DNA of 64,000 bases from Rugamonas brunnea (GCF_014042345.1 NZ_JACEZT010000002.1:124001-188000); one strand, 5' to 3'. Positions 34,070-43,091 are shown, numbered from the stretch's first letter. Notes: generated by a model not told the origin, from the sequence alone. Program-made: numbers and translations.

Positions 34070-34924
34070 TTAGCGCAGCGCGTAATCCAGGGCCACGCCA
34101 GCGAACACCGCGGCGCCCAGCCAGTTGTTGTGGCGGAAGGCGTAGAAGCAGGCGTCCCGTTCACGGCCCCGTATCAAGGTGTAATGGTACGCCGCAATGC
34201 CGGCCGCTGCCAGAAGTCCCGTAACGAACCAGGCGCGCAGGCCCAGCAGCCAGCCGCAGGCCAGCAACAGCGTCAGGTTGGCGGCGTAGCAGAACATGAC
34301 GGCGGCCACGTCATGCCGGCCGAAGGTGATGGCCGAGGTCTTGATGCCGATTTTCAAGTCGTCGTCACGGTCCACCATCGCGTATTCCGTGTCGTAGGCC
34401 AGGGCCCAGAACACATTGGCCACCAGCATCACCCAGGCCAGCGGCGGCACCGTGTCCTGCACGGCGGCGAAGGCCATCGGGATGCCGAAGCCGAACGCGA
34501 TGCCGAGGTAGGCCTGGGGCAGGGCGAAGAAGCGCTTGAAGTAGGGATAGGTGGCGGCGATGATCACGGCGGCCACCGACAATTGCTTGGTCAGCGTGTT
34601 GAGCGGCAGGATCAGGCAAAACGACAGCAGCGCCAGCGCGGCCGCGATGGCCAGCGCTTCCTTGCCGCTGATCCTGCCGCTGGTGATGGGGCGCTGGGCC
34701 GTGCGCTTGACGTGCTTGTCGAAATCCTGGTCGGCGTAATCGTTGACGGCGCAGCCGGCCGAACGCATCAGCAGCGTGCCCAGCGAAAAGATCAGCACCA
34801 GCTTCCAGTCCGGCTTGCCGCCCGAGGCCAGCCACAGCGCGCTCAGCGTGGGCCACAGCAGCAACAGCGTGCCGATCGGTTTGTCGAGGCGCAGCAGGCG
34901 CGCGTACAGCTCCAGCTTGTTCAT
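34070..34924 (-). CDS. ubiA: 4-hydroxybenzoate polyprenyltransferase
   Basis: 284-residue membrane prenyltransferase attaching the polyprenyl chain to 4-hydroxybenzoate in ubiquinone synthesis. Two Asp-rich motifs, [15 protein letters not shown] and [21 protein letters not shown], bind Mg-diphosphate; about eight helices. [18 protein letters not shown] near the start is characteristic. It lies downstream of oxyR on the same strand (75-base gap), a conserved betaproteobacterial neighbourhood. Confidence 0.95.
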   Translation of the reverse strand: MNKLELYARLLRLDKPIGTLLLLWPTLSALWLASGGKPDWKLVLIFSLGTLLMRSAGCAVNDYADQDFDKHVKRTAQRPITSGRISGKEALAIAAALALLSFCLILPLNTLTKQLSVAAVIIAATYPYFKRFFALPQAYLGIAFGFGIPMAFAAVQDTVPPLAWVMLVANVFWALAYDTEYAMVDRDDDLKIGIKTSAITFGRHDVAAVMFCYAANLTLLLACGWLLGLRAWFVTGLLAAAGIAAYHYTLIRGRERDACFYAFRHNNWLGAAVFAGVALDYALR

Positions 34925-34999
34925 GGGGACGTTCCGTTGCAGGACAAAATGCGATTATCGCAAATCCTGGCCCGCTGCGTCACGGTGGGGCGGTCGCCG

Positions 35000-35938
35000 T
35001 CAGTGGGCGTCCATCGGCAGCGGGGTCACGCCGGGCAGGTGGCATTGCGCCACGGCGGCGCAGATGGCGTCGATGGCGGCCTTGCGGGTGAAGCTCTTGC
35101 GCCACACGATCACCACCCGGCGCGACGGCTCGGGCTGGGTGAAATGGCGGAAGCGCAGCATGCCGTCCGCGCTGTCCATGTCCGGCACGGAGGCGCGCGG
35201 CAGCACGGTCAGGCCGATGCCGGAGGCCACCATGTGGCGGATGGTGTCGAGCGACGAGCCTTCGAAGGTGCGCTGCATGCCATTGCCGGGCGAGGAGAAA
35301 CGCGCCATCTCGGGGCACACTTCCAGCACCTGGTCGCGGAAGCAGTGGCCGTTGCCGAGCAACAGCATGTTTTCCGTCTTCAAGTCCTCGGCCGGAATGG
35401 CCGCCCGCTTGGCCCACGGATGCTGGGGCGGCATGGCCACCACGAACGGTTCGTCGTACAGCGCCTGCACGGCCATGCCGTGCTCGGGCAGCGGCAGCGC
35501 CATGATGGCCGCGTCCAGTTCGCCCTGGCGCAGCATTTCGAGCAGCTTGACGGTGAAATTTTCCTGCAGGATCAACGGCATTTGCGGCACGTTGGCGATC
35601 ATGGCCTTGACCAGCGGCGGCAGCAGGTAGGGGCCGATGGTGTAGATCACGCCCAGCCGCAGCGGACCGGCCAGCGGGTCCTTGTTCTGCTTGGCCAGTT
35701 CCTTGATGGCGGCCGTCTGTTCCAGCACGCGCTCGGCCTGCGCCACGATCTGGGCGCCCAGCGGGGTGACGGAGATTTCCGCGCCGCCCCGTTCAAACAA
35801 TACGACACCGAGCTCGTCTTCGAGCTTCTTGATTGCTACCGAGAGCGTTGGCTGGGCCACATAGCACGCCTCGGCCGCGTGGCCGAAGTGTTTCGCTCGT
35901 GCAACAGCAACGATATATTTCAGTTCGGTCAGTGTCAT
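35000..35938 (-). CDS. oxyR: Hydrogen-peroxide-sensing LysR regulator OxyR
   Basis: 312 residues. LysR helix-turn-helix at the N-terminus (FGHAAEACYVAQPTLSVAIKKLEDELG). The redox pair falls at the same positions as in E. coli OxyR: C199 in GNGHCFRDQ and C208 in VLEVCPE, which form the peroxide-induced disulfide. Controls catalase, peroxiredoxin and related genes; none is adjacent except the glutathione peroxidase about 10 kb away. Start at 35938 gives the normal length. Faces the second PilU-like gene across 191 bases. Confidence 0.95.
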   Translation of the reverse strand: MTLTELKYIVAVARAKHFGHAAEACYVAQPTLSVAIKKLEDELGVVLFERGGAEISVTPLGAQIVAQAERVLEQTAAIKELAKQNKDPLAGPLRLGVIYTIGPYLLPPLVKAMIANVPQMPLILQENFTVKLLEMLRQGELDAAIMALPLPEHGMAVQALYDEPFVVAMPPQHPWAKRAAIPAEDLKTENMLLLGNGHCFRDQVLEVCPEMARFSSPGNGMQRTFEGSSLDTIRHMVASGIGLTVLPRASVPDMDSADGMLRFRHFTQPEPSRRVVIVWRKSFTRKAAIDAICAAVAQCHLPGVTPLPMDAH

Positions 35939-36129
35939 AAATGTATTTGAACACAGGCATTGCGGGGACGCAATGATATAAATGGGCCAATGTCAACCGC
36001 CATGGCGATGGCTATCGCATCCGTTGTGTCGTTGATGAAAAAACGGCGGTGGCAGGTGCTGCCGATATAATGGCGCGCAATGGCCGTGGTGCTGGCCGTG
36101 TCGCGGTAACGATAGATCGAAAGGTTAGC

Positions 36130-37299
36130 ATGTCCTCCACTTTTGGCCCCGACGAGGCGCGGGATTACCTGCACAAGCTGCTCAAGGTGATGCACCACAC
36201 GGGCGGTTCGGATTTGTTCATTTCCGCCGATTTCCCGCCCAGCATGAAATCGCAGGGGGCGATGAAGGCGCTCAGCCAGCAGAAGCTGAGCGGACCGATC
36301 ACGCGCGCGCTGGCGCTGTCGATCATGAACGACAAGCAGCGCGCCGAGTTCGAGGCCGAGATGGAATGCAACTTCGCCATCTCGCTGCCCGACGTGTGCC
36401 GCTTCCGCGTCAACGTGTTCGTGCAGCAGCAGAACGTGGCCATGGTGATCCGCACCATCGCCTCCGAGATCCCCACGTTTGAAAAGCTGGACCTGCCCGA
36501 GATCCTGAAAGAGGTCATCATGACCAAGCGCGGGCTGGTGCTGGTGGTGGGCGGCACGGGCTCGGGCAAGTCGACCACGCTGGCGGCCATGATCGATTAC
36601 CGCAACGCCAACTCGGCTGGCCACATCATCACGGTGGAAGACCCGGTCGAGTATGTGCACAAGAACAAGGGTTGCCTGATCACGCACCGCGAGGTGGGCG
36701 TCGACACGCTGTCGTGGCACAACGCGCTGAAGAACACCCTGCGCCAGGCGCCGGACGTGATCCTGATCGGCGAGATCCGCGACACGGAGACCATGGAGCA
36801 CGCGATCGCGTTCGCGGAAACGGGCCACCTGTGCCTGGGCACGCTGCACGCGAACAACTCGAACCAGACCATGGACCGCATCATCAACTTCTTCCCCGAG
36901 GAGCGGCGCAACCAGTTGCTGATGGACTTGTCGTCCAACCTGCGCGCCATCGTCTCGCAGCGGCTGGTGCGCACCGAGGATGGCAAGGGCCGCAAGGCGG
37001 CCATCGAAATCCTGCTCAACACGCCGACCATCGCCGAGATGATCTTCAAGGGCAATTTCCAGTCGATCAAGGAAATCATGCACAAGTCGCGCGAGCTCGG
37101 CATGTGCACCTTCGACCAGGCCCTGTATGAACTTTATAATAAGGGCTACATCGGCTACGACGAAGCGATCCGCAACGCCGACTCGGCCAACGGCCTGCGG
37201 CTGCAGATCAAGCTGCGCGGCGATCGCCACGGCGAGACGTCGGGCGGCTCGGCAGGCGAACTCAGCATGCAGATGGATGACGAGGAAGAAGACGAATAA
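36130..37299 (+). CDS. PilT/PilU-family pilus ATPase, second PilU-like paralogue
   Basis: 389 residues. Same domain plan as PilU: Walker A GGTGSGKSTTLAAMIDYRN, HKNKGCLITHREVGVDTLSWHNAL, Walker B DVILIGEIRDTETM, His box HLCLGTLHANNSNQTMDRI. It differs from PilU at 25720-26856 throughout and ends in an acidic tail (MQMDDEEEDE). ATG 36130 with GAAAGG before it is preferred over the upstream ATG at 36049, whose encoded residues look random. Not beside other pilus genes; could be an alternative retraction motor. Followed by rfaE2. Confidence 0.9.
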   Translation: MSSTFGPDEARDYLHKLLKVMHHTGGSDLFISADFPPSMKSQGAMKALSQQKLSGPITRALALSIMNDKQRAEFEAEMECNFAISLPDVCRFRVNVFVQQQNVAMVIRTIASEIPTFEKLDLPEILKEVIMTKRGLVLVVGGTGSGKSTTLAAMIDYRNANSAGHIITVEDPVEYVHKNKGCLITHREVGVDTLSWHNALKNTLRQAPDVILIGEIRDTETMEHAIAFAETGHLCLGTLHANNSNQTMDRIINFFPEERRNQLLMDLSSNLRAIVSQRLVRTEDGKGRKAAIEILLNTPTIAEMIFKGNFQSIKEIMHKSRELGMCTFDQALYELYNKGYIGYDEAIRNADSANGLRLQIKLRGDRHGETSGGSAGELSMQMDDEEEDE

Positions 37300-37340
37300 A
37301 CCCGGCAGGCCATGCTGCGCCGCCCCACCCAAGAACAACC

Positions 37341-37817
37341 ATGCCCGTATTTGAAAACAAGATTTGCACCCGTGAACAACTGGCCGCGCGCGTGGCCGCG
37401 CTGCCCAAGCCCGTGGTCCTGACCAATGGCGTGTTCGACATCCTGCACCGTGGCCACGTGACCTACCTCGCGCAGGCGCGTGCGCTGGGCGCCTCGCTTG
37501 TGGTGGCGGCCAACACGGACGCCTCCGTCAAGCGGCTGGGCAAGGGCGACGACCGCCCGCTCAACAGTTGCGCCGACCGCATGGCCGTGCTGGCCGCGCT
37601 GGAGTCGGTCAGCCTGGTGGTCGATTTCGACGAGGACACGGCGCTGCAGGTGGTGCTGCAAGCGCGGCCCGAGATCTACGCCAAGGGCGGCGACTACGAC
37701 ATGCAGGCCATCCCGGAAGGGCAGGCCGTGCTGGCCTACGGCGGCCAGGCCATCGCCATCGATTTCGAACATGACCGTTCCACCACCAAGCTGCTGAACA
37801 AGGTGCGGCAGGGATGA
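37341..37817 (+). CDS. rfaE2: D-glycero-beta-D-manno-heptose 1-phosphate adenylyltransferase
   Basis: 158 residues, the separate C-terminal half of HldE, making ADP-heptose for lipopolysaccharide core. NGVFDILHRGHVTYLAQAR holds the nucleotidyltransferase HxGH motif; GDDRPLNSCADRMAVLAALESV, YAKGGDYDMQAIPEG and the ending DRSTTKLLNKVR are family signatures. The kinase half is not nearby. Its stop overlaps the MarR start (ATGA at 37814-37817). Confidence 0.95.
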   Translation: MPVFENKICTREQLAARVAALPKPVVLTNGVFDILHRGHVTYLAQARALGASLVVAANTDASVKRLGKGDDRPLNSCADRMAVLAALESVSLVVDFDEDTALQVVLQARPEIYAKGGDYDMQAIPEGQAVLAYGGQAIAIDFEHDRSTTKLLNKVRQG

Positions 37818-38257
37818 AGCAGCCTTCGTCGCCGCATGGCACGCAGGCTTGGCTGGCGACCGTGCGCGCCTACAACCTGTGCGAGGCGGTGGTCAGCAAG
37901 CGGCTGGCCGAGATCCACCTGCGGGTGGGCGACCTGGAAGTGCTGGCCACGCTGGCCACGCGGCCGGGCCTCAGCCAGCGCGAGCTGGCGGCGCGCTGCT
38001 TCATCACCAAGAGCGGCGTGAGCATGCTGCTGTCGCAGATGGAGGAGCGCGGCCTCGTCATGCGCGACACGGACGCGGACGACGCCCGCACCAAGCGCCT
38101 GACCCTGACGGCGGCCGGCATGGCGCTGGCGCAGCAAGCCATGAAGATCCAGGCCGAGGTGGTGCACGCCATGGTGGCCGGAACGTCGGAGGCGGAACTC
38201 GCCACCATCACCCGCGTGATGGAGCGCGTCTCGTCCCAGCTGGAAGCGCTGCTGTAA
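37814..38257 (+). CDS. MarR-family transcriptional regulator
   Basis: 147 residues. Winged-helix core: LEVLATLATRPGLSQRELAARCFITKSGVSMLLSQMEERGLVMRDTDADDARTKRLTLTAAG, with the wing Asp-Arg-type DADDARTKRL. Overlaps the rfaE2 stop by four bases, so it is co-translated with it. It converges with the thioesterase gene, leaving 7 bases between stops; the perfect dyads upstream of that thioesterase (38755-38790) are the natural candidate target. Confidence 0.9.
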   Translation: MKQPSSPHGTQAWLATVRAYNLCEAVVSKRLAEIHLRVGDLEVLATLATRPGLSQRELAARCFITKSGVSMLLSQMEERGLVMRDTDADDARTKRLTLTAAGMALAQQAMKIQAEVVHAMVAGTSEAELATITRVMERVSSQLEALL

Positions 38258-38264
38258 GCGCGCC

Positions 38265-38735
38265 TCAGGCGCCCGCGTCGCGGCGCGCCTGCAAGGCCGC
38301 GATCACCACCCCGGGCGCGACCACGCCCTGCTTACCCAATAACAGCCCTTTCGACGTGCCTTCGGCGATCAGCTTGTCGCCGATGGTGAAGCGGTGCGTC
38401 ATGAAGAAATGCCGTTCATCCCAGTGGGTCAGTTCCAGGCTGGCCTTGAAGCGGCGGAACACGCCCAGCTGCTTGCGGTAGTTCATCGTGTGCTCGGTGA
38501 TGACGGGCATCCAGCCATGCTTGACCATGAGCTTGGCCAGGCCGGAGCGGATGAATAGGTCGACCCGGTTCAGGTCGCACAGCGTCAGGTAGCGGCCGTT
38601 GTTGACGTGCAGGTTGATGTCCAGGTCGTTGGGCATGGTCATCAGCGCCAGCTCGCTGGTGGCCGGGCCGACCGGCAGGCGCGGGCGGAACAGGGTGGTG
38701 ATCAGCACATAGAACAGGCGGACGAACAGATTCAT
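38265..38735 (-). CDS. Acyl-CoA thioesterase family protein (hot-dog fold)
   Basis: 156 residues of the 4HBT/FcoT-like thioesterase type: MPNDLDINLHVNNGRYLTLCDLNRVDLFIRSGL contains the hot-dog N-terminus with HVNNGRY. Likely hydrolyses a fatty acyl-CoA. The start at 38735 follows AGGAG at good spacing; the frame upstream is not supported. The promoter area has a double dyad operator. Confidence 0.85.
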   Translation of the reverse strand: MNLFVRLFYVLITTLFRPRLPVGPATSELALMTMPNDLDINLHVNNGRYLTLCDLNRVDLFIRSGLAKLMVKHGWMPVITEHTMNYRKQLGVFRRFKASLELTHWDERHFFMTHRFTIGDKLIAEGTSKGLLLGKQGVVAPGVVIAALQARRDAGA

Positions 38736-38754
38736 GGCGGGAACTCCTGATAAT

Positions 38755-38790
38755 GGTTCAATTTTGAACATTATAGTTCAAAATTGAACC
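38755..38790. promoter_or_regulatory. Perfect double-dyad operator upstream of the thioesterase gene
   Basis: 36-base perfect inverted repeat: arms 38755-38769 and 38776-38790 around ATTATA. Each half is itself a dyad, GTTCAATTTTGAAC (38756-38769) and GTTCAAAATTGAAC (38776-38789), with centres 20 bases apart, about two helical turns. This is the geometry of a site bound by two regulator dimers on one face of the DNA. Confidence 0.75.
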
Positions 38791-38825
38791 TTGTTCGCGG
38801 TGTGCTTCAAAAACGGTTGGCCTTG

Positions 38826-39551
38826 CTACAGCGCGGTTTCCAGCCGTTCCAGCACTGGCTTGCGGTAACGCCGGCTGACGCGCAAGCGCCGCGCGCACCG
38901 CAATACGACTTCGTATTCGCCGTCTTCGCGCATACCGAGCGCGGCGATGCGCTCCAGGTTGACGATGGTGGAACGGTGGATGCGGGCGAAGCCATGCGCG
39001 GCCAGCAAGGCGTCCAGGTCCGCCAGGCTGCGCCGTAGCAGATGCGTGCGGCCGCCGACGTGCAAGGTCGAGTAATAATCGCTGGCCTCGACCCAGTCGA
39101 TCTCGCTGAACTTCACCACCTCCAGCGTGTTGCCGTTCCTGATGAGGAAGCGTCGCGCGGCGCCGGACATGGCCAGGCGTTCTTTCGCGCGCGCCAGCAC
39201 CCGTTCAAAGCGCTGGTCGTCGAACGGCTTTAACAGGTAGTCCAGCGCGCCCACGTCGAAGGCGCGCAGGGCGAACTGATGGTGGGCAGTGACGAAGACG
39301 ATGGCGAACGCTGGCGCCGGGCCGAGCCGTTCCAGCAGGGCGAAGCCATCGCATTCCGGCATTTCCACGTCGAGGAACACGAGATCGGGGCTGGCTCCGG
39401 CGATCGCCGCCAGCGCCTCGTCGGCCGAACCGCATTGCCCGACGACGGTGACGCCGGGATCGCGCGCCAGCAAGGCGGCGATATTGCGCCGCGCCAGCGG
39501 TTCATCGTCGACGATCAGGGCGCGCAATGGCGTTTGGGCGGTGGTATTCAT
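38826..39551 (-). CDS. LytTR-family response regulator
   Basis: 241 residues. Receiver domain at N-terminus: ALIVDDEPLARRNIAALLAR, phosphoacceptor Asp in DLVFLDVEMPECDG, Lys in DYLLKPFD. C-terminal LytTR DNA-binding domain from FLIRNGNTLEVVKFSEIDWVEASDYYSTLHV to the end. Its start overlaps the histidine kinase stop (ATGA at 39548-39551). Likely controls the neighbouring DJ-1/YHS gene or distant targets. Confidence 0.93.
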   Translation of the reverse strand: MNTTAQTPLRALIVDDEPLARRNIAALLARDPGVTVVGQCGSADEALAAIAGASPDLVFLDVEMPECDGFALLERLGPAPAFAIVFVTAHHQFALRAFDVGALDYLLKPFDDQRFERVLARAKERLAMSGAARRFLIRNGNTLEVVKFSEIDWVEASDYYSTLHVGGRTHLLRRSLADLDALLAAHGFARIHRSTIVNLERIAALGMREDGEYEVVLRCARRLRVSRRYRKPVLERLETAL

Positions 39552-40636
39552 GCGGGCGCGCGGTAGGGCAGGGTGATGGTCGCCAGCACGCCGTGGCCAG
39601 CGAGGTTGTGCAGCGACAGGGCCGCCGCGTCGCCGAACAGGGCCAGCAGGCGCTGCCGGGTATTGGCCAGCCCCACGCGCTCCTGCAGCGGCTCCGGCAA
39701 CGGCGGGCCGTCGTTGGCGACGCGCAAAGTCAGCACCGCGCCGTCGCAGGTGGCCGACACGCGCACTTCGCCGCCTTTGGCACGCCTGGCGATGCCGTGC
39801 TTGATGGCGTTTTCCACCAGCGCCTGGGCGATGAAATCGGGCACCTGCGCCTGCATCAGTTCGTCGGGAATGTCGATCTGGTAGCGCAGCCGTTCGGCGA
39901 AGCGCATGCGCTGGATGTCCAGGTACTTGCGCAGGAAATCGATCTCCTCCTCCATGCTCACGAACTGGCGCTGCGAGCGGTCCGTCACGCGGCGCAGCAG
40001 GTCGCCCAGCGCGGCGATGGCGGCGATCGCTTCCTGCTCCCGGTGTTCGCGGATCAGTCCGGTCACCGCGTTGAGCGCGTTGAAGATGAAGTGTGGTTCG
40101 ATTTGCAGGCGCAGCGCGGCCAGTTGCGCCTGCGCCAGCAGTTCGGCCAGGCGGGCGCCGGCGGCGCGCTGCTGCCAGAGGCGGTTGTGGGCTTCGAGCG
40201 TCATGCTGAGCGCGGCGATGGCGCCATACAGCAGCACGTCGACCACCACCGTGCCGAGGAATTTCGCCTGCCACAGGGGGCCGAACGCGCCGGGGCCGGC
40301 GGCGTAGGCGTAGGGATTGGTCGCGTGTTCGAGCAAGGCCGACCAGGTGGCCCATGCCACGCCGACGGCCAGGCAGGCCGCGCCATGCACGCTCCAGTGC
40401 AGGAGCTTGGCGGACGGCAGGCGGAAGCGCCCCAGCAGGCGCAGGATGGCGGGCGTGAGCACCGCCCAGGGCGCCCAGGACGCGGCCGTCACCAGGTACA
40501 GCGTGAGCCAGGCGTGGTGCATGCCCATGGCGCGCATCGACACCACGGTCTGGGTCGCATCGAACAGGGCCAGCGCCAGCCAGGCGCCGGCCACGTAGCG
40601 CCACGCGCCGGGTGCTGGGTAAGTGGCTGTTTTCAT
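39548..40636 (-). CDS. Sensor histidine kinase, LytS/YehU type
   Basis: 362 residues: about four N-terminal membrane helices (to about 165), then a His_kinase domain with the phosphoacceptor in LRLQIEPHFIFNALNAVTGLI and an N-box in ALVENAIKHGIARRAKGGE, ending with GVGLANTRQRL-like ERVGLANTRQRLLALFGD. First gene of the pair with the LytTR regulator. Start ATG 40636. Input signal unknown. Confidence 0.93.
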   Translation of the reverse strand: MKTATYPAPGAWRYVAGAWLALALFDATQTVVSMRAMGMHHAWLTLYLVTAASWAPWAVLTPAILRLLGRFRLPSAKLLHWSVHGAACLAVGVAWATWSALLEHATNPYAYAAGPGAFGPLWQAKFLGTVVVDVLLYGAIAALSMTLEAHNRLWQQRAAGARLAELLAQAQLAALRLQIEPHFIFNALNAVTGLIREHREQEAIAAIAALGDLLRRVTDRSQRQFVSMEEEIDFLRKYLDIQRMRFAERLRYQIDIPDELMQAQVPDFIAQALVENAIKHGIARRAKGGEVRVSATCDGAVLTLRVANDGPPLPEPLQERVGLANTRQRLLALFGDAAALSLHNLAGHGVLATITLPYRAPA

Positions 40637-40783
40637 GACGCCATCATAGGGTAAAACATTGCACTTTGCGAAAGTTTGCAGCCAATGCACGACGGCGTGC
40701 AGCCAAGCGTCTCGTGCCGGCAGCAGCGCGATGGGAAACTCATTGCTCGCCACCAGCCGGTGCGCACAGCCAAGGAAAAGCAC

Positions 40784-41689
40784 ATGATGAACAGACGCGA
40801 TCTCTTTCTTTTATCGACGGCGCTGGGGTTGACGGCGGCATTGCCCGCGACCGGCCATGCCAGGGGCCAGCGTGCCGGAAGTACCCGGGCGCCGTCGCCG
40901 TTGCCGCTGCCGGCCGAGGGCAGCATTCCGGTGGCGTTCGTGTTGTCGGACGAAGCCGTCGTCATCGATTTCGCCGGGCCATGGGAAGTGTTCGAAAACG
41001 TTGTCGTTCCGGGCCGCAAGGGGCCGCCCGTGTTCCAGCTCTACACGGTGGCGGAAACGAAGGCGCCGGTCCGGGCGACCGGCGGGATGACCATCGTGCC
41101 CGATTACACGTTCGCTACGGCACCCGCACCCAAAGTGATCGTGATCCCTGCGCAAGGCGATCCGGACGAGGCCATGCTGGCCTGGATCAGGACGGCAGCC
41201 CAAACGGCCGACCTCACCATGTCGGTCTGCATGGGCGCTTTCCTGCTGGCCCGGACCGGCCTGCTGGCGGGACAGGCGGCGACCACGCACCACAGCGCTT
41301 ACGTGCAATTTCAGATGGAATTTCCCGACATTGTGCTGAAGCGCGGCGCGCGCTATGTCGAGTCGGGCAAGCTGGCCAGCGCGGGCGGCCTGTCTTCGGG
41401 CATCGACCTCGCGCTGCGCGTGGTGGAACGCTATTGCGGCCGCGACGTGGCCGTGCGCACGGCCGACCACCTCGAATACCAGGGGCAGGGCTGGCTGAAC
41501 CCGGATGCCAACGTGGCTTACGCAAAACGAAGGGTATCGACTGATCAACACCCTTGTTGCGTGGTGTGCGAAATGGATGTGGACAAGGCCAGCGCGCCGG
41601 CCTCCGTGTACCGGGGGCGCACCTATTACTTCTGCATGGCCGGGCACAAGACGTTATTTGACGCCAACCCGGGCCGTTTCCTGAGCTGA
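40784..41689 (+). CDS. Exported DJ-1/PfpI domain protein with C-terminal YHS domain
   Basis: 301 residues. Twin-arginine-like leader MNRRDLFLLSTALGLTAALPATGHA; DJ-1/PfpI domain about 47-250 with nucleophile C149 in MSVCMGAFLLARTG; then a YHS metal-binding domain about 258-301: HPCCVVCEMDVDKAS...YYFCMAGHKTLFDANPGRFL. DJ-1 members range over glyoxalase, amidase and regulator roles; YHS domains often bind metals. Both ATG 40784 and 40787 are possible; AAGGA precedes them. Divergent from the LytS-type kinase. Confidence 0.87.
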   Translation: MMNRRDLFLLSTALGLTAALPATGHARGQRAGSTRAPSPLPLPAEGSIPVAFVLSDEAVVIDFAGPWEVFENVVVPGRKGPPVFQLYTVAETKAPVRATGGMTIVPDYTFATAPAPKVIVIPAQGDPDEAMLAWIRTAAQTADLTMSVCMGAFLLARTGLLAGQAATTHHSAYVQFQMEFPDIVLKRGARYVESGKLASAGGLSSGIDLALRVVERYCGRDVAVRTADHLEYQGQGWLNPDANVAYAKRRVSTDQHPCCVVCEMDVDKASAPASVYRGRTYYFCMAGHKTLFDANPGRFLS

Positions 41690-41711
41690 ACTGCGCTGAG
41701 CATCGCGCCGC

Positions 41712-41745
41712 GCCCGCGTGCCCGCGTGCCCGCGTGCGTGCGGGC
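41712..41745. repeat. Short 8-base tandem repeat with hairpin
   Basis: Three units of GCCCGCGT (41712-41735) between convergent genes; the end forms a hairpin, GCCCGC (41728-41733) with GCGGGC (41740-41745). Possibly a terminator without a T run, or simple slippage repeat. Confidence 0.45.
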
Positions 41746-41750
41746 TGGCG

Positions 41751-42221
41751 TCAGGCGCCGCCCGCGTAGCCGTTCTGGCGCCAGGCCTCAAACACCACCA
41801 CGGCCACCGTGTTCGACAGGTTCAGGCTGCGGTTGTCGGGCCGCATCGGCAGGCGGATGCGCTGGGCAGGCGGGAACGATTCGCGCAGGGCCGGGTCCAG
41901 GCCGCGCGTTTCGGAGCCGAACACGAACACGTCGCCGGGGCGGAAGCTGGCGTTGGCGAACGGCGACGAGCCGTGCGTGGTCATGGCGAACATGCGGGCC
42001 GGGTCCGGCTGCACGGCGGCCAGGAAGGCGTCCCAGTTCTTGTGCACCTGCATTTGCGCGTATTCGTGGTAATCGAGGCCGGCGCGCTTCATTTTCGAGT
42101 CTTCCAGCGGGAAGCCCAGCGGTTCGATCAGGTGCAACTGGGCGCCCGTGTTGGCGCACAGGCGGATCACGTTGCCCGTGTTGGGCGGGATTTCCGGGTT
42201 GACGAGGACGACGTGGAACAA
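41751..42221 (-). CDS. trmL: tRNA (cytidine(34)/uridine(34)-2'-O)-methyltransferase TrmL
   Basis: 156-residue SPOUT methyltransferase that 2'-O-methylates the wobble base of tRNA-Leu. NPEIPPNTGNVIRLCANTG at the N-terminus, FGSETRGLD and RLPMRPDNRSLNLSNTVAVVVFEAWRQ at the knot are diagnostic. Starts 18 bases after the comF stop on the same strand, so likely one transcript. Confidence 0.95.
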   Translation of the reverse strand: MFHVVLVNPEIPPNTGNVIRLCANTGAQLHLIEPLGFPLEDSKMKRAGLDYHEYAQMQVHKNWDAFLAAVQPDPARMFAMTTHGSSPFANASFRPGDVFVFGSETRGLDPALRESFPPAQRIRLPMRPDNRSLNLSNTVAVVVFEAWRQNGYAGGA

Positions 42222-42239
42222 GTGCTTCTCCTAAAAAAT

Positions 42240-43025
42240 TCAATGGGGCGGCGTGCGCGCGAACACCAGGTTGCTCACGCGCGCGGCGCCGTAACGCTTG
42301 AAGGTGGCGGCCAGCGCATGCAGGGTCTGGCCGCTGGTCATGACATCGTCGACGATGCCGATGTGGCGGCCTGCCACCAGCGCCGGATCGGTCACGGCGA
42401 ACGCCTGGGCCACGTTGCGGCCGCGCTGGTCGGGCGCGACGCGGCTTTGGGCCGGCGTGTCGTGCACGCGGCAGGCCAGGCGCGGCGCCAGCGCCACGCC
42501 CAGCAGGCGCGCCAGCGGACGGGCGATTTCCAGCGCCTGGTTGTAGCCGCGTTCGGCCAGCCGCTGCGGTCCCAGCGGCACGGGGCACAGCACGGCTGGC
42601 AGCACGAATCCGGGGCGTTCCAGCACGGCGTCGCGCAGCAGCCGGGCGAACAGCGCCGCGTGGGCCAGCCGGTGGCCGAATTTTAACTGCAATACCAGCT
42701 GGTCGAGCGGCAGGGAGTAATCGGCCGCCACCGCGGTGATGTCGAACGCGGGCGGATGCAGCAGGCAGCCGGCGCACAGGGCGGTCCCGCCATCGGCACA
42801 GGCCGGCAGCGGATTGGCGCATTGATGGCAGCGAGGAACCCGCGGGCAGTCATGGCCGAAAAACTGGGCGGTGCAGGGCGCGCACAGCGTGTCGGCGCAG
42901 GCGGCGCCGCACAGCGCGCAGGCGGTGGGCAACAAGCCGCGCTGCAGGGCCGTGCCGGCCCGGCGCAGCAGCGCGCGGGCGCTGGCTGGCATAGGCGGGC
43001 GCGGCGGTGGCGGGGCGGTCGGCAT
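42240..43025 (-). CDS. comF: ComF family protein (phosphoribosyltransferase-like)
   Basis: 261 residues. N-terminal double zinc-finger-like region with CxxC pairs (ACALCGAACADTLCAPC; RCHQCANPLPAC; CAGC), then a PRT domain with the PRPP loop HIGIVDDVMTSGQTLHAL. ComF/GntX proteins help natural transformation; the partner type IV pilus genes are about 15 kb away. An internal Met near residue 12 could be the true start since the first residues are Pro-rich. Confidence 0.88.
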   Translation of the reverse strand: MPTAPPPPRPPMPASARALLRRAGTALQRGLLPTACALCGAACADTLCAPCTAQFFGHDCPRVPRCHQCANPLPACADGGTALCAGCLLHPPAFDITAVAADYSLPLDQLVLQLKFGHRLAHAALFARLLRDAVLERPGFVLPAVLCPVPLGPQRLAERGYNQALEIARPLARLLGVALAPRLACRVHDTPAQSRVAPDQRGRNVAQAFAVTDPALVAGRHIGIVDDVMTSGQTLHALAATFKRYGAARVSNLVFARTPPH

Positions 43026-43091
43026 CGCGTTTGGCTACAACCATGTACACTGCCGACATTATCGCATCTTCACCGCTCCTGATTAAGAATC

